Part shown: piece after piece, positions 1 through 12,673 of the stretch
Numbering within the stretch: position 1 is the stretch's first letter
Layout: each line of letters opens with the position of its first letter
Source of the DNA: Mycetohabitans sp. B8
GTDB lineage: Bacteria > Pseudomonadota > Gammaproteobacteria > Burkholderiales > Burkholderiaceae
Direction: 5' to 3'
NCBI RefSeq assembly: GCF_021991875.1
Contig: NZ_JAHLKR010000008.1
Span: 124,001 to 188,000, forward strand
DNA length: 64,000 bases
The notes under the pieces: model-generated
What the model saw: only the letters and a program-made list of their open reading frames with translations
Databases searched by the model: none
Told to the model about the DNA's origin: nothing
Position numbers and translations under genes: made by a program

Positions 1-432
<432 letters not shown>

Positions 433-2748
433 ATGGTGAAATCCACGTATTCTCCCGGGGCACAAGCTTTACCGCATCGTCTGTCGCGTTTGCTGAGCGA
501 GATCCGCTGGCTGCTGCAGGTCGCGCTCGGCCTGTTTCTGCTGATGGCGTTGGTCAGCTACAGCCGGCGCGACCCGAGCTGGACGCATGCTGTGCAGGTG
601 GACCAAATCGCGAACTGGGGTGGCCGTGTCGGTGCGTGGACATCCGACATTCTGTTGCTACTGTTCGGCTTGTCCGCCTATTGGTGGATCGTGCTGCTGG
701 GGCGGCGTATCGCCGACAATTATCGGCGCATCACGCGTCACGACGCGCTGGACGAGCCGACTGCGCCGCGCGAAGGCGGCTGGTTGGCCGAGATGCTGTC
801 GTTCGCGCTCGTGCTCGTGGCCAGCGACGGCCTCGAGGCATTGCGGATGTGGTCGCTCAAGGCTCAGTTGCCCCGGGCGCCTGGCGGCATCGTCGGCGAT
901 ATGGTGGCCCACGGCGTGCAGCACGCGCTCGGGTTTACCGGCGGCACGCTGGCGTTGCTGCTCGCGCTGGCGATCGGCCTGTCGTTGTTTTTCCGCTTTT
1001 CGTGGCTGTCGGTGGCCGAGCGCGTCGGCGATGCGATCATCAACGCGGTCATGCTTGCGCAGTTGCGGCGCGACGAGAAGCGCGACCGCAAGGCTGGCCA
1101 GCAAGCGGCGGTCAAGCGCGAGGGCAAGGTCGAGCGCAGTCGGGTGCGGCTCGAGGAGCACGAGCCGGTGACGATCGTGCCGGCCGTGGTGACGCCGACC
1201 AAGTCCGAGCGCGTCGAAAAGGAAAAGCAGGTGCCGCTGTTTCAGGACCTGTCGGGCGACGGCACGTTGCCGCCGCTGGCACTGCTCGACGCGCCGCCGG
1301 CCACGCGGGAAACCGTATCGGCCGACACGCTCGAATTTACGTCACGACTGATCGAAAAGAAGCTGAAGGACTTCGGTGTCGAGGTCAGCGTGGTGGCCGC
1401 CTATCCCGGTCCGGTGGTCACCCGCTACGAAATCGAGCCAGCGACCGGGGTCAAAGGCAGCCAGGTCGTCAACCTCGCGAAGGACCTCGCGCGTTCGCTG
1501 TCGCTCGTGTCGATCCGCGTGGTCGAGACGATTCCCGGCAAGAACTACATGGGCCTGGAGTTGCCGAACCAGCGCCGCCAGACGGTGCGGCTGACGGAAA
1601 TCCTGGGCTCCGAGGTCTATGCGAGCGCGCCGTCGCTGCTGACGATGGGGCTGGGCAAGGATATCGGGGGCAATCCGGTGTGTGCGGACTTGGCCAAGAT
1701 GCCGCACCTGCTGGTAGCCGGCACGACCGGCTCGGGGAAGTCTGTCGGCATCAACGCGATGATCCTGTCGCTGCTGTACAAGGCCAGCGCGGAGCAGGTC
1801 CGCCTCATCATGATCGACCCGAAGATGCTTGAGTTGTCGGTCTACGAGGGTATCCCACATCTGCTGTGTCCAGTCGTCACCGATATGCGGCAGGCCGGTC
1901 ACGCGCTGAACTGGGCAGTCGGCGAGATGGAACGGCGCTACAAGTTGATGAGCAAGCTCGGTGTGCGCAACCTGGCTGGCTACAACAGCAAGATCGACGA
2001 TGCAGCCAAGCGCGACGAGAAGATTCCGAATCCGTTTAGCCTGACGCCTGATGCACCGGAGCCGCTCGAGAAGCTGCCGTTCATCGTGGTGATCATCGAC
2101 GAGTTGGCCGACTTGATGATGGTCGTCGGCAAGAAGGTGGAGGAGCTCATCGCGCGTATCGCACAGAAAGCGCGGGCGGCCGGCATCCACCTCGTGCTCG
2201 CGACGCAGCGGCCATCGGTCGATGTGATCACCGGGTTGATTAAGGCGAACGTGCCCACGCGCATTGCGTTTCAGGTATCGTCCAAGATCGATTCCCGCAC
2301 GATCCTCGACCAGATGGGTGCCGAGTCGCTGCTCGGCCAAGGCGACATGTTGTACTTGCCGCCGGGCACTGGCCTGCCGGTCCGCGTCCATGGCGCGTTC
2401 GTGTCCGACGACGAGGTTCACCGTGTCGTCGAGAAGCTCAAGGAGCAGGGCGAGCCGAACTACATCGACGGCATTCTGGAAGGGGGCCTGGCTGGTGAAG
2501 GCGACGAAGCAGGTGGCGCGGGAACCGGCAACGCGGATGGTGAGTCCGATCCATTGTATGACCAGGCTGTCGAAGTCGTGCTCAAGCAGCGCCGCGCGTC
2601 GATCTCGCTGGTGCAGCGTCACTTGCGTATCGGCTACAACCGCGCCGCGCGGCTGCTCGAGCAGATGGAGCAGTCGGGGCTGGTCTCGACGATGGCGTCC
2701 AACGGCAATCGCGAAATACTGGTGCCGGCACGCAGCGGCGACGACTGA
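433..2748 (+). CDS. ftsK: DNA translocase FtsK
   Basis: 771-residue septal DNA translocase that pumps DNA during chromosome segregation and activates XerCD at dif. The N-terminal ~200 residues contain four hydrophobic segments for membrane anchoring. A basic linker follows, then the RecA-like motor with Walker A GTTGSGKS near residue 430 and Walker [11 protein letters not shown] near residue 552. The C-terminal winged-helix gamma domain, which reads polar KOPS sequences, starts near residue 708. The linker is short compared with E. coli FtsK, as usual in beta-proteobacteria. The start ATGGTGAAATCC is preceded by no strong Shine-Dalgarno. lolA follows after a 107-bp gap. Confidence 0.95.
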   Translation: MVKSTYSPGAQALPHRLSRLLSEIRWLLQVALGLFLLMALVSYSRRDPSWTHAVQVDQIANWGGRVGAWTSDILLLLFGLSAYWWIVLLGRRIADNYRRITRHDALDEPTAPREGGWLAEMLSFALVLVASDGLEALRMWSLKAQLPRAPGGIVGDMVAHGVQHALGFTGGTLALLLALAIGLSLFFRFSWLSVAERVGDAIINAVMLAQLRRDEKRDRKAGQQAAVKREGKVERSRVRLEEHEPVTIVPAVVTPTKSERVEKEKQVPLFQDLSGDGTLPPLALLDAPPATRETVSADTLEFTSRLIEKKLKDFGVEVSVVAAYPGPVVTRYEIEPATGVKGSQVVNLAKDLARSLSLVSIRVVETIPGKNYMGLELPNQRRQTVRLTEILGSEVYASAPSLLTMGLGKDIGGNPVCADLAKMPHLLVAGTTGSGKSVGINAMILSLLYKASAEQVRLIMIDPKMLELSVYEGIPHLLCPVVTDMRQAGHALNWAVGEMERRYKLMSKLGVRNLAGYNSKIDDAAKRDEKIPNPFSLTPDAPEPLEKLPFIVVIIDELADLMMVVGKKVEELIARIAQKARAAGIHLVLATQRPSVDVITGLIKANVPTRIAFQVSSKIDSRTILDQMGAESLLGQGDMLYLPPGTGLPVRVHGAFVSDDEVHRVVEKLKEQGEPNYIDGILEGGLAGEGDEAGGAGTGNADGESDPLYDQAVEVVLKQRRASISLVQRHLRIGYNRAARLLEQMEQSGLVSTMASNGNREILVPARSGDD

Positions 2749-2855
2749 GCGCCTCGGGCGGTGCGAGGGCAAGGGCGCCAGGGTCGTCGCTCGGGTGGAG
2801 CCATCGACTGTGCCGGGTGCGCCACGTGTATGAAATCAACACAGGAAACGCTTGG

Positions 2856-3530
2856 ATGATGGGATCGCTTTTTCGCGCCATGCGGGTCGCGGCGACAGGC
2901 GCATGGATTGCCTTGGCCGCTGTGCCGTGCGCGCAGGCCAGTGGCACGGCGCAATTGAAGGCGTTCGTGGCACAGGTGCGTTCGGCCGAGGGTACGTTCG
3001 TCCAGCGCCAGATCAAGGCGGCCGTTGGCAGTGCGTCGCAGGCGCAGGGCCAGGCGACACGCACCTCAATGGCCACGTCGAGCGGCACATTCCAGTTTGC
3101 GCGGCCGGGTCGGTTCGTGTGGGCGTATCAGAAACCGTATGAGCAGCTGCTGCAATCCGACGGCGACAAGCTGTATGTCTGGGACAAGGACTTGAATCAG
3201 GTGACTGTGCGGGCACTCAATGGCGCACTGGGCGCCAGCCCGGCCGCCATCCTGTTCGGCAGCAACGACCTGGAAAAGAACTTCACGCTGCGCGATGCAG
3301 GCGTCAAACAAGGCATCGACTGGCTCGAGCTGGTTCCGAAATCAAAGGATACGCAGTTCGAGCGCGTCGTCATTGGTTTTCGCGATGGTAACCTCGAGGC
3401 GATGGAGTTGCATGACGTGTTCGGCAATGTGACGCTGCTCACGTTCTCGAACATCCACAAGAATCCGGTGCTGCCCACCCATACATTCAAGTTCGCGGTG
3501 CCCAAGGGCGCCGACGTGATCAATGGCTGA
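2856..3530 (+). CDS. lolA: Outer-membrane lipoprotein carrier protein LolA
   Basis: 224-residue periplasmic chaperone that takes lipoproteins from LolCDE and delivers them to LolB. I chose the ATG at 2856 because AGGAAA lies about 9 nt upstream; an ORF from 2817 is open but has no ribosome site. A signal peptide is evident: a short basic start, the hydrophobic stretch [11 protein letters not shown], then an AQA-SG cleavage site. The mature part has the LolA signature of aromatic-rich beta strands ([17 protein letters not shown]) and ends with the [13 protein letters not shown] region. ftsK precedes it and rarA follows, the conserved order in the family. Confidence 0.93.
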   Translation: MMGSLFRAMRVAATGAWIALAAVPCAQASGTAQLKAFVAQVRSAEGTFVQRQIKAAVGSASQAQGQATRTSMATSSGTFQFARPGRFVWAYQKPYEQLLQSDGDKLYVWDKDLNQVTVRALNGALGASPAAILFGSNDLEKNFTLRDAGVKQGIDWLELVPKSKDTQFERVVIGFRDGNLEAMELHDVFGNVTLLTFSNIHKNPVLPTHTFKFAVPKGADVING

Positions 3531-3732
3531 CCGGTGCCGGGCGGATTCGCGGTGGCGCGCGACACGCTGACATCGTGTCATTGATCAACGGGTCGAATGT
3601 CGTGTGCCGACGCGCATGAGCGCGGCGATTGTTGCGTCCGCTATGAGGCGGCTTGCGGCGGGCGTGCCCGCACGAGCGCATCGGCGGCTGTCATAATGCA
3701 TGCACGACGTTGCGAAGTGATCCGGTAATCCC

Positions 3733-5049
3733 ATGTTCGAAGATACCCGCACCGCCATCCCGCTGGCGGAACGGCTGCGCCCGAAGACGATCGATGACGT
3801 TATCGGTCAGCGCCACCTGCTTGGCGAAAACAAGCCGTTGCGGGTGGCGTTCGAGTCCGGCGAGCCGCATTCGATGATTCTGTGGGGGCCGCCGGGCGTG
3901 GGCAAGACGACGTTGGCGCGCTTGATGGCTGCCGCATTCCACGCCGAATTCATTGCGCTGTCCGCCGTGCTCTGCGGCGTCAAGGATATCCGCGAGGCGG
4001 TCGATCTGGCGCAGGCTCATCGCGCGCGCGGGCGGCAGACATTGGTGTTTGTCGACGAAGTCCACCGCTTCAACAAGAGTCAGCAGGACGCCTTTCTGCC
4101 GCACGTGGAGTCCGGCTTGTTCGTGTTCGTCGGCGCCACGACCGAGAATCCATCGTTCGAGGTCAACAGCGCCTTGTTGTCCCGCGCGGCGGTCTATGTC
4201 CTCAAGAGCTTGGACGATGATGAGCAGTGCGCATTGCTCGAGCGCGCGTTCGCCGAATTGGGCGGCGGGTTGACCATCACGGACAGCGCGCGCGACGCGC
4301 TGATTGGCTCTGCCGATGGTGACGGTCGCAAGTTGCTCAACAACGTCGAAATCGTCGCACGCGCCGCGCACCGCGCGAAGACCACGTCGATCGACGATAC
4401 GCTGCTTGGCTCGGCGTTGGCCGACAATCTACGTCGCTTCGACAAGGGCGGCGATGCGTTCTACGACCAAATCAGCGCATTGCACAAATCGGTGCGAGGC
4501 AGCCACCCCGACGGTGCGTTGTATTGGCTGTGCCGGATGCTCGACGCAGGGGCTGATCCGCGTTACCTCGCGCGCCGCATCGTGCGCATGGCCTGGGAGG
4601 ATATCGGGCTGGCCGATCCCCGCGCCGCGCGCATTGCGCTGGATGCATCGGAAACGTACGAGCGGCTGGGCACTCCCGAAGGGGAGCTTGCCCTCGCGCA
4701 GGCGGTGCTATATTTGGCCGTCGCACCAAAGTCGAATGCTGGCTACAACGCATACAACGCAGCGCGGCGGTTCGTCTCGCAGGACAGGTCGCGGGCGGTG
4801 CCAGTGCATCTGCGCAACGCGCCGACCACGCTGATGAAGGAGCTCGGCCATGGCCATGCATACCGCTACGCGCATGACGAGCCCGACGCTTATGCGGCGG
4901 GCGAGACCTACTTACCGGACGGCATGCGCGAGCCCGGCTGGTATGCACCTGTGCCCCGCGGACTGGAGCAGAAGATCGGCGAAAAGCTAGAGCGCCTGCG
5001 CGGACTGGACCACGCATGGCGCCGCGAGCACAAGCACGGGGGAGGTTGA
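3733..5049 (+). CDS. rarA: Replication-associated recombination protein A (AAA+ ATPase)
   Basis: 438-residue cytoplasmic AAA+ ATPase of the RarA/MgsA/WRNIP1 family, which acts at stalled replication forks and single-stranded DNA ends. Walker [10 protein letters not shown] lies near residue 52 and Walker [19 protein letters not shown] near residue 105. Sensor 1 is in [11 protein letters not shown]. The C-terminal tetramerisation part includes [20 protein letters not shown], diagnostic of RarA rather than RuvB or DnaX. The gene is full length and ends 164 bp before serS. Confidence 0.94.
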   Translation: MFEDTRTAIPLAERLRPKTIDDVIGQRHLLGENKPLRVAFESGEPHSMILWGPPGVGKTTLARLMAAAFHAEFIALSAVLCGVKDIREAVDLAQAHRARGRQTLVFVDEVHRFNKSQQDAFLPHVESGLFVFVGATTENPSFEVNSALLSRAAVYVLKSLDDDEQCALLERAFAELGGGLTITDSARDALIGSADGDGRKLLNNVEIVARAAHRAKTTSIDDTLLGSALADNLRRFDKGGDAFYDQISALHKSVRGSHPDGALYWLCRMLDAGADPRYLARRIVRMAWEDIGLADPRAARIALDASETYERLGTPEGELALAQAVLYLAVAPKSNAGYNAYNAARRFVSQDRSRAVPVHLRNAPTTLMKELGHGHAYRYAHDEPDAYAAGETYLPDGMREPGWYAPVPRGLEQKIGEKLERLRGLDHAWRREHKHGGG

Positions 5050-5177
5050 ACCTGTGCCCGGCCGCAGGCAGCCGCACGCTGCGGCATGATAGCAGCGCAG
5101 CATGACGGTACGACGGCACAGGGGCACACTGCCACCCGGCCGCTGGACGTCCGCGCTTTGTGCTGTCGGTAAGGTAA

Positions 5178-6506
<1,329 letters not shown>

Positions 6507-6542
6507 GTGGATAGGTGTAAAAGCCTGGCGCGTAAAATCCGC

Positions 6543-6571
6543 TTGGAATTGCTCGACGGATTGTCTATAAT
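6543..6571 (+). promoter_or_regulatory. Sigma-70 promoter of tRNA-Ser(CGA)
   Basis: TTGGAA at 6543-6548 and a perfect TATAAT at 6566-6571 are separated by exactly 17 bp. Transcription would begin near 6578, about 40 nt before the mature tRNA. It lies between the serS stop and the tRNA. Confidence 0.75.
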
Positions 6572-6619
6572 CCTTGACTTCGCTGAGCAGCGACCCAATC
6601 GGCGAAGATTAAACCTCCA

Positions 6620-6710
6620 GGAAAGGTGGCAGAGTGGTCGAATGCGCCGGACTCGAAATCCGGTATACGGTTCTCCCGTATCGAGGGTTCGAATCCCTCC
6701 CTTTCCGCCA
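6620..6710 (+). tRNA. tRNA-Ser(CGA)
   Basis: 91-nt class II tRNA with an encoded CCA end. The acceptor stem GGAAAGG pairs with CCTTTCC, the anticodon loop reads CTCGAAA (anticodon CGA, codon UCG), a long variable arm follows, and the T-loop is GGTTCGAATCC. It is placed right after serS and is followed by a strong terminator. Confidence 0.96.
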
Positions 6711-6734
6711 CAGATAAGGCTTTTAGCCGAATAG

Positions 6735-6759
6735 AGCCGCCCCCACGCGGCTTTTTTTT
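6735..6759 (+). terminator. Rho-independent terminator after tRNA-Ser(CGA)
   Basis: A 6-bp GC stem (AGCCGC / GCGGCT) is followed by a run of eight T residues, 25 nt downstream of the tRNA CCA end. Confidence 0.88.
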
Positions 6760-7285
6760 GCGTTGCGCCGAGCGCGCATCACGATGGCCGAGCACCGCTT
6801 CGCCTCCAGTGCGGCTGCGCGCGTCGTTGCCTAATGTACACAGTATTGGGCGCAATCAGCTGTTCTCCCGCATTCTCCCGTCACGCCCGTTCGATCGCCT
6901 GGCGTCATGCCCCCAACGGATGAGCACGCCGCACAGGCTTTGCAACGTAAGCGGCATACTAACGTGTCGTTCACAAACGACATACGGCAAGGCTTAAGGT
7001 GGATTAAGCAGCCGCCGCCAGCGTGCGTAACCCAGCGGCCGCACCTTGCTGCCTCGTAGCCGCACGCATAACGTCATCCTTTGTATACGGGTAAGCGCAT
7101 CCCATTTATCGTGCAATGTCTTCGTCGCCAGTGATGCTATGACGAGAGCAGGAAAAACTTAATCAGCGCTTTGTAGCCCTACATAGCGGTCCAGCACGCA
7201 CTCCCGGACCGCCTAGATTCTGAAATTTGACATGCCGCGCCCCTTGGCAAGCGACGGCCAAAGGGCGCGGATAGACATGCGCAAC
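6760..7285. other. Intergenic region without recognisable genes
   Basis: About 525 bp between the tRNA-Ser terminator and the csbD-type gene. The short ORFs here lack ribosome sites and family resemblance. I see no repeat, tRNA or clear mobile-element remnant. Confidence 0.4.
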
Positions 7286-7462
7286 TCACGAACCTTTCTT
7301 TACCTGTTCCTTCGCATCGCCCCACGTCCGCTGTGTCTTGCCGACGGCCTGCTGAACATCCCCTTTGAGTTCGTGGGCCTTGTTTCCAGTCACTTTCCCG
7401 GCGACCTCGTTTGCTTTCCCCTTGACCTGTTGGGTTGCGCCTTTGATTTGGTCTTTGTTCAT
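7286..7462 (-). CDS. CsbD-family stress-response protein
   Basis: 58-residue protein below the usual ORF-length cut-off. The start is the ATG at 7462 on the minus strand with AGGAG 6 nt upstream. The sequence opens MNKDQIKGATQQVKGKANEV and continues with repeated K/G/A/E-rich helical segments (AGKVTGN, LKGDVQQAVGKTQ). This is the pattern of CsbD proteins, small hydrophilic proteins induced by general stress in many bacteria; their molecular function is unknown. It lies downstream of, and in the same direction as, the hypothetical gene at 7553-8191, with a 90-bp gap. Confidence 0.9.
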   Translation of the reverse strand: MNKDQIKGATQQVKGKANEVAGKVTGNKAHELKGDVQQAVGKTQRTWGDAKEQVKKGS

Positions 7463-7552
7463 AGATTGCTCCTGTTTGATTGCCCGACCTGATCGCAGGC
7501 CGGTATGCTGTGTAGCGTTGCAAGCGCCGTTCCTGCTCGAGTTGGACTGTCG

Positions 7553-8191
7553 TCAGTGCTTTGCGCCGCCGCGCAGACGTATTTCAATCAAGCGCTCGGG
7601 CCGAAGCCGATGCGCGGCGTACGATTCGCCGCGCGCTGCGGCTGCGCTGGCAAGCGACGCCCGGTCAGTCATCGTCGACTCGAAGGCCGGGTGTGGCGAT
7701 TCGATGGGTGTGACAACGCCATGGTCCACAAGCTCGTAGTTGTCGCGCAGCGCAATGAGCGGCAATTCGCCGCCGACGCGGCTGTCGAAGCCACCCAGCC
7801 CACGGGCCGGCGTGGGGACAGCGTTGTCCAGCGTGGCCTGCGACACAATGGCCTGGATGTTTGGGCCGGTCTTCTTCGCCTCCGCGTTCTTGCCGTCGGT
7901 GTCCACCGTGTTATCGGTCGCATCGTTGTTGCGCAGGTCGGTGCCGCGTGGATGAGCCGACAGCACGGGGTCCGCGGGGCCGTCGATGCCTGCGCGGGGC
8001 TCGCGTGACGTTGCACCGGGCGACGACGACGTGGGTTGCAGATTGCCCAATCCGGCTTCTTTTCCGCTCGACGCGCGCTCGATATCGCTCACTTGCGCGC
8101 GCGCCGTTTCAGTCTCTGGCTTTTTCAACGGGCTTTCGGCTGCCTGGCGCCGTTGCTCGGGCTGGGGCGGGTTTTTGTCTGTCGAGTCCAT
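7553..8191 (-). CDS. Hydrophilic hypothetical protein, probably disordered
   Basis: 212 residues with no family that I recognise. A GGGAG ribosome site sits 8 nt before the ATG, which supports translation. The first ~120 residues are rich in Pro, Ser, Glu, Lys and Asn with almost no hydrophobic clusters, so they are probably disordered. The C-terminal third has a denser segment with ELPLIALRDNYELVDHG. There is no signal peptide or membrane segment. It precedes the csbD-type gene on the same strand and diverges from minC, so a shared stress role is possible but unproven. Confidence 0.6.
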   Translation of the reverse strand: MDSTDKNPPQPEQRRQAAESPLKKPETETARAQVSDIERASSGKEAGLGNLQPTSSSPGATSREPRAGIDGPADPVLSAHPRGTDLRNNDATDNTVDTDGKNAEAKKTGPNIQAIVSQATLDNAVPTPARGLGGFDSRVGGELPLIALRDNYELVDHGVVTPIESPHPAFESTMTDRASLASAAAARGESYAAHRLRPERLIEIRLRGGAKH

Positions 8192-8369
8192 TGGATCGCT
8201 CCCATTGAATGATCACCGTCCTCGTAAAGCAAGCCTCATGCCTTTACAGCAAGTGAAGCCACGAGCCGTCACGCCATCCTCCGTCACGCCATCCTTTAGG
8301 GCAATGCGGCCAATCTTTCGCGGCGTAGCCCGCAGACCTGTAAAATAAGGCAAATTTTTGCAATTTCCT

Positions 8370-9158
8370 ATGTTGGCCAAGAAATCGCCCTTTTTTGAGC
8401 TGCGCAGCGGCACGCTGGACACGCTCCTGTTCGTCGTGAAGACAACTGATCTGGCCGAGATGCGCGCTGAGCTGCGTCGTCGCTTCGACGCGACACCGGA
8501 TTTTTTCGCTAACGATGTGGTGGCAATCGACCTGCGGCGCTTGCCGGTGGGCCAACGCGTGCCGGTCGCAGAAGTGGCCGAGATGCTGAAGGCATTTCGC
8601 ATGCATCCGGCCGGCATCGTCGCGAACGACGCACAACGGCCGTGGGCACAACTCGATCCACTGCCGTTTGTTGAGTCACGTGAACGGCGTGTGGCACGCA
8701 GCGACGAGCCCGCAGCCGGGGCGCCGCCACAGGCCGCATCGACGGTGTCGCCGTCCACATCGTGCGACATGATGGCCAAGCCACAGGGCGATGCCGCAGC
8801 CGACATCGAGCGGGGCGGCAGCAGCGCGGCGCTGGTGATCGATAAGCCGCTGCGTTCGGGGCAGCAAGTCTACGCAAAGGGCGACCTCGTCGTGCTGGGC
8901 CTGGTTAGCTACGGGGCGGAAGTGATTGCCGAAGGCAACATCCACATCTATGCGCCGCTGCGCGGACGGGCACTGGCGGGCGTGCATGGCAACCACGGCG
9001 CGCGGATCTTTTGCACGTGCCTGGAGCCGGAACTGATCTCGATCGCCGGTATCTACCGGACCACCGAGACGCCACTCGGGCCCGATGTGCTTGGCAAGTC
9101 GGTCCAGATTCGGCTGGCGCACGAGAAGTTGATCATCGAGCCGCTGCGGTTGACGTAG
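8370..9158 (+). CDS. minC: Septum site-determining protein MinC
   Basis: 262-residue inhibitor of FtsZ polymerisation that blocks polar division. I chose ATG 8370 ([14 protein letters not shown]) rather than an in-frame TTG at 8358. The N-terminal FtsZ-inhibiting domain covers about residues 5-105. A Pro/Ala-rich linker (about 110-160) follows. The C-terminal beta-helix that binds MinD spans about 160-262, with [25 protein letters not shown]. First gene of minCDE; 77 bp separate it from minD. Confidence 0.95.
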   Translation: MLAKKSPFFELRSGTLDTLLFVVKTTDLAEMRAELRRRFDATPDFFANDVVAIDLRRLPVGQRVPVAEVAEMLKAFRMHPAGIVANDAQRPWAQLDPLPFVESRERRVARSDEPAAGAPPQAASTVSPSTSCDMMAKPQGDAAADIERGGSSAALVIDKPLRSGQQVYAKGDLVVLGLVSYGAEVIAEGNIHIYAPLRGRALAGVHGNHGARIFCTCLEPELISIAGIYRTTETPLGPDVLGKSVQIRLAHEKLIIEPLRLT

Positions 9159-9235
9159 CGGCAATCCGTATTGCAAGACAGGAAGCGATCCGCATCGACA
9201 GTGGCGGAGCACATTGACGAATACAAGGTAACGGT

Positions 9236-10051
9236 ATGGCAAAAATCATTGTGGTGACTTCGGGCAAGGGCGGGGTCGGTAAGACGACGACAAGCGCAAG
9301 CTTTGCGGCCGGACTCGCGTTACGCGGGCACAAGACGGCCGTCATCGATTTCGACGTTGGCCTGCGTAATCTCGATCTCATCATGGGCTGTGAACGTCGT
9401 GTCGTGTATGACCTGATCAACGTGATCCAGGGTGAAGCGAACCTGCACCAGGCGTTGATCAAGGACAAGAAGTGCGAGCATTTGTACATCCTGCCCGCAT
9501 CGCAGACGCGCGACAAGGATGCGTTAACGCTGGAGGGCGTCGAGAAGGTCATCAACGACTTGATCGAAATGGGCTTCGAGTCCATCGTCTGCGACTCGCC
9601 GGCCGGTATCGAGTCCGGTGCGTTGATGGCGATGCACTTCGCGGATGAAGCGCTGATCGTCACGAATCCCGAGGTATCATCGGTTCGGGATTCGGACCGC
9701 ATCCTCGGCATCCTGGCGTCCAAGACGCGCCGCGCGATCGAGGGTAAACAACCGGTCAAGGAACACCTGCTGATCACGCGTTATAACCCAAAGCGTGTCA
9801 GCGAAGGCGAGATGCTGTCGCTGGACGACATCCAGGAGATTTTGCGGGTCCCGTTGATCGGCGTGATCCCGGAATCCGAGTCGGTGCTGCATGCGTCGAA
9901 CCAAGGCGTGCCGGCAGTGCATTTGGACGGGACCGACGTGGCCGAGTCATACAGGGACGTGATCGCACGTTTCCTTGGGGAGCAAAAGCCGTTGCGGTAC
10001 ATTGATTATCAAAAGCCGGGCTTGTTGCAACGTCTGTTCGGCAGCAAGTAA
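9236..10051 (+). CDS. minD: Septum site-determining ATPase MinD
   Basis: 271-residue membrane-cycling ATPase of the ParA/MinD class. It has the deviant Walker A SGKGGVGKTT at residues about 9-18, the switch segment DFDVGLRNLDL near residue 40 and Walker B SIVCDSPAGIE near 120. The C-terminal amphipathic membrane-targeting helix LLQRLFGSK is intact. It recruits MinC to the membrane and is released by MinE. A good ribosome site (AAGGTAACGGT) precedes it, and minE begins 10 bp after its stop. Confidence 0.97.
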   Translation: MAKIIVVTSGKGGVGKTTTSASFAAGLALRGHKTAVIDFDVGLRNLDLIMGCERRVVYDLINVIQGEANLHQALIKDKKCEHLYILPASQTRDKDALTLEGVEKVINDLIEMGFESIVCDSPAGIESGALMAMHFADEALIVTNPEVSSVRDSDRILGILASKTRRAIEGKQPVKEHLLITRYNPKRVSEGEMLSLDDIQEILRVPLIGVIPESESVLHASNQGVPAVHLDGTDVAESYRDVIARFLGEQKPLRYIDYQKPGLLQRLFGSK

Positions 10052-10060
10052 GGGGGGGAA

Positions 10061-10315
10061 ATGTCAATTCTTTCTTTTCTGCTTGGCGAGAAACGCAAGT
10101 CCGCGTCGGTTGCGAAGGAGCGCTTGCAACTGATCATCGCGCATGAGCGTGCGGCCGGACGGGCGCCAGCCGACTATTTGCCGGCGCTGCAACGCGAGCT
10201 CGTCGCGGTAATCTCGAAGTACGTAAAAATATCGAACGACGACATCAGGGTTCATCTCGAGCGGCAGGATGACCTCGAGGTGCTCGAGGTCAAGATCGAG
10301 ATTCCGCAGCTTTGA
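10061..10315 (+). CDS. minE: Cell division topological specificity factor MinE
   Basis: 84-residue protein that stimulates MinD ATPase and drives pole-to-pole oscillation. It begins [15 protein letters not shown] (membrane-targeting and anti-MinCD part) with the [11 protein letters not shown] contact helix that binds MinD. The C-terminal topological-specificity half ends [10 protein letters not shown]. It starts 10 bp after minD with GGGGG just upstream, so all three min genes are probably cotranscribed. Confidence 0.96.
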   Translation: MSILSFLLGEKRKSASVAKERLQLIIAHERAAGRAPADYLPALQRELVAVISKYVKISNDDIRVHLERQDDLEVLEVKIEIPQL

Positions 10316-10396
10316 TCGCCACAGCTCGTGCATCGCGCCGCACGCGGCCCGCGCGTTCATTGCGGGTGCGCGTATCCGCCGGCGCGCGGTGCGTTC

Positions 10397-10640
10397 TCAG
10401 CGCGCCGTGTGTGGCGGCGTTGCGTGCCCAAAACGCGTGGATAGCGCATCGTACAGCGGTGGCGCGAAGAATCGGGACACCCGTGCCGCGATCAACGCGG
10501 TGGCCATCAACGAGATCACGAGCGCATGGCCATTGATCATCTCGATGACGATCACAAAGGCGATAATCGGGCTTTGCGTGACCGCGGCCAGGTAGCCCAC
10601 CATCGTCAGCGCGACGATGATCATTCCATGGCATTGCCCA
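10397..10640 (-). pseudogene. C-terminal remnant of a CLC-type chloride channel
   Basis: The minus strand encodes GYLAAVTQSPIIAFVIVIEM followed by NGHALVISLMATALIAARVS and a PPLYDALSTRF-like end. These match the last two or three membrane helices of CLC chloride channel/antiporter proteins. A complete CLC protein has 400 or more residues; only about 80 are recognisable here and the upstream 40 codons in the open frame do not resemble the family. The body of the gene is therefore missing and this is a truncation relic between minE and the OpgC-like gene. Confidence 0.72.
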
Positions 10641-10988
10641 AATGAATAGGCATCGCTGTCACGCTCCACGTTGAAGGGCTTATTGCCGTATAGGGCGACA
10701 AAATAGTCGCGAGAACGGCCGTCATTACCGATCCAATCGTAGCTTGCCATGTCGGTTAGTCCGCGCACGCGGGTGACGCCGACGATTGGCGTTCTCCTCT
10801 GATGCGATCCTGCTGGAGTGGGCGGAGAACCTTGCTGTATCGGTGGCCAACCCGCACGATTGTTCCATTAAACGCAGTGTTCCTGCGCGATCCGAAATTT
10901 TTCTGGAATCTTTTCCGCCGATCCGACTCCACGACGTGAATTGGGCAATGGAGCACGGCGGTTGGTGACGGCAATGCAGGAGCGGTGA

Positions 10989-12152
10989 ATGATGACGCCT
11001 ATACGACGCTCGATCGAGGTCGATTTCCTTCGGGGCGTGGTACTGATTGTGATCGCGCTCGATCACATCTACGGCAGCTCGCTTGCCAAGTTCATGTTGC
11101 ATAACTACGCGTTTTGTGATGCCGCGGAGGTATTCGTGTTTTTGGGCGGCTATGCGTCAGCGGCTGCCTATGCGGCGATCGAAGCGAACCGCGGCGGGCG
11201 GGCCGCGACTATGCGCTTCCTGTCGCGCGGCATGCAAATCTATCGCGCCTATTGGCTGACCGCGGTGTTGATGCTTGCCTCGGGAGCGATAATCGCCGCG
11301 CTGCGCTTGCGCACGCCGATGCTCGCCGAGAGCGAATGGCCGTTGTTCGCGGCGCAGCCGTGGTCGATGATGCGTGACATCGCATTGTTTCGGCACCAGC
11401 CATACTTGTCCGCCGTGCTGCCGATGTACGTGTTCTTTGCACTCGGCGCCGGCGTTGCGGCGCCCTACGCACGCCGTGCACCCATTGTCACGTTATTCGG
11501 TAGCCTGGGGGTATGGCTGCTCGCGCCAGTGCTGGGGCCGCTGCTGCCCAGCGCCAGAGGGGGCGGCTGGGGATTTAATCCGTTCGCGTGGCAATTTATG
11601 TTTGTTTGCGGGATGCTGGCACGGCTGCATCCCGTGCCTCCAGCATTTTATGCATCGTGCACAGCTCGCGAATTGACGCGGATCGCCATTGGCACTGCGC
11701 TCGGCTTTGCGTTCTCTAAGCTGGTGCTGCAAACGCAGCCGATGCCGGGCATCATGAAACAGAACCTTGCGCCGTTGCGAGTCGTCAGCTTTGCCGCGTT
11801 GGCGTGGCTCGTGGCCGTCGTGGTCCAGCGCGGCTGGCTTCGCGCACTGGCCAGCCGGATGCGGGACGTCGTCAACGTCGGACAGCAAGGGATGCCGTGC
11901 TTCGTGGCCGGCGCGTTCATATCGATCGTCATCGATACGGCGCTGCGGGTCAGCGGCCCGCACCGGATGCCGTTCGTCGCGGGACTATGTGGCGATGCAC
12001 TAGCGATCGGCGCGGTGATCGCCACGGCGCGGTTGGCCCGAGCACTGAAGCGGCGCACGGTGGCCACGCGCGGCGGGCCCGCGATCGCGGTCTGGACAGA
12101 CGTTGACGATGCCGCCCGGTACACAGCCTGCACGAGTCCTGCTAGGGAGTGA
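10989..12152 (+). CDS. OpgC-family membrane protein (acyltransferase-like)
   Basis: 387 residues with about ten hydrophobic segments. It begins with the OpgC signature RSIEVDFLRGVVLIVIALDH and then HNYAFCDAAEVFVFLGGYAS. OpgC proteins sit in the inner membrane and succinylate osmoregulated periplasmic glucans; relatives with this domain are numerous in Burkholderia, so the substrate is not certain. AGGAG lies 6-7 nt before the first of two adjacent ATG codons. No glucan synthesis genes (opgGH) are adjacent. Confidence 0.82.
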   Translation: MMTPIRRSIEVDFLRGVVLIVIALDHIYGSSLAKFMLHNYAFCDAAEVFVFLGGYASAAAYAAIEANRGGRAATMRFLSRGMQIYRAYWLTAVLMLASGAIIAALRLRTPMLAESEWPLFAAQPWSMMRDIALFRHQPYLSAVLPMYVFFALGAGVAAPYARRAPIVTLFGSLGVWLLAPVLGPLLPSARGGGWGFNPFAWQFMFVCGMLARLHPVPPAFYASCTARELTRIAIGTALGFAFSKLVLQTQPMPGIMKQNLAPLRVVSFAALAWLVAVVVQRGWLRALASRMRDVVNVGQQGMPCFVAGAFISIVIDTALRVSGPHRMPFVAGLCGDALAIGAVIATARLARALKRRTVATRGGPAIAVWTDVDDAARYTACTSPARE

Positions 12153-12673
12153 AGCCGGCGCAGGCGGGTCATGGCCACGCCGGCAGCCGGACGCATCGCG
12201 CTGAACTGGCGCATGACAGCGTCTGCTTCAAGGGTTGCCTTGTCGGGGCGGTTGTCATCACCGTTGGTGCGATACACCGTCGAATCCAACCCACGTCAGC
12301 GCGCGTCCGCTGCAAGGGACACTACAACCACTGAGCGCAGCCTCTATTGCAGATCGGTTGTCTCGACCGGGCTTGCATTGGCTTGGTCGGTGTGCCGAGC
12401 AACCCTCGTCTTGCATGCCGACACCATCGAGGCGATGGGCCGGGAGGAAGAAGAGACTGCCCTAGAGCGGCAGACCGTGTGGCGCGATGTGAGCATGAGG
12501 ACACCTTGGACTGAGGACACTTTGGACTGAGGCTACCTTGGGCATTGTGGTCTGCGCTCCTGTCATCTGCGCGCACATGCGCGGTGGCGCGTTTCTGTCG
12601 GTGGGAGCGGCGCTTGCTAAGGGGGATAGGTACATGGTGGACGGTGCATGCCGTTCCGGAATTGGGAGAAGCC
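12153..12673. other. Intergenic region, no supported gene
   Basis: About 520 bp after the OpgC-like gene. Overlapping short ORFs on both strands lack ribosome sites and family resemblance. Near 12490-12535 the motif GGACTGAGG/GACACTTTGGACTGAGG is imperfectly repeated. Nothing else stands out. Confidence 0.4.

Noticed and set aside
1342..2772. 476-codon antisense ORF under ftsK
   Set aside because: Antisense shadow produced by codon bias; its composition (His/Gln/Arg-rich) is typical of non-coding frames opposite real genes.
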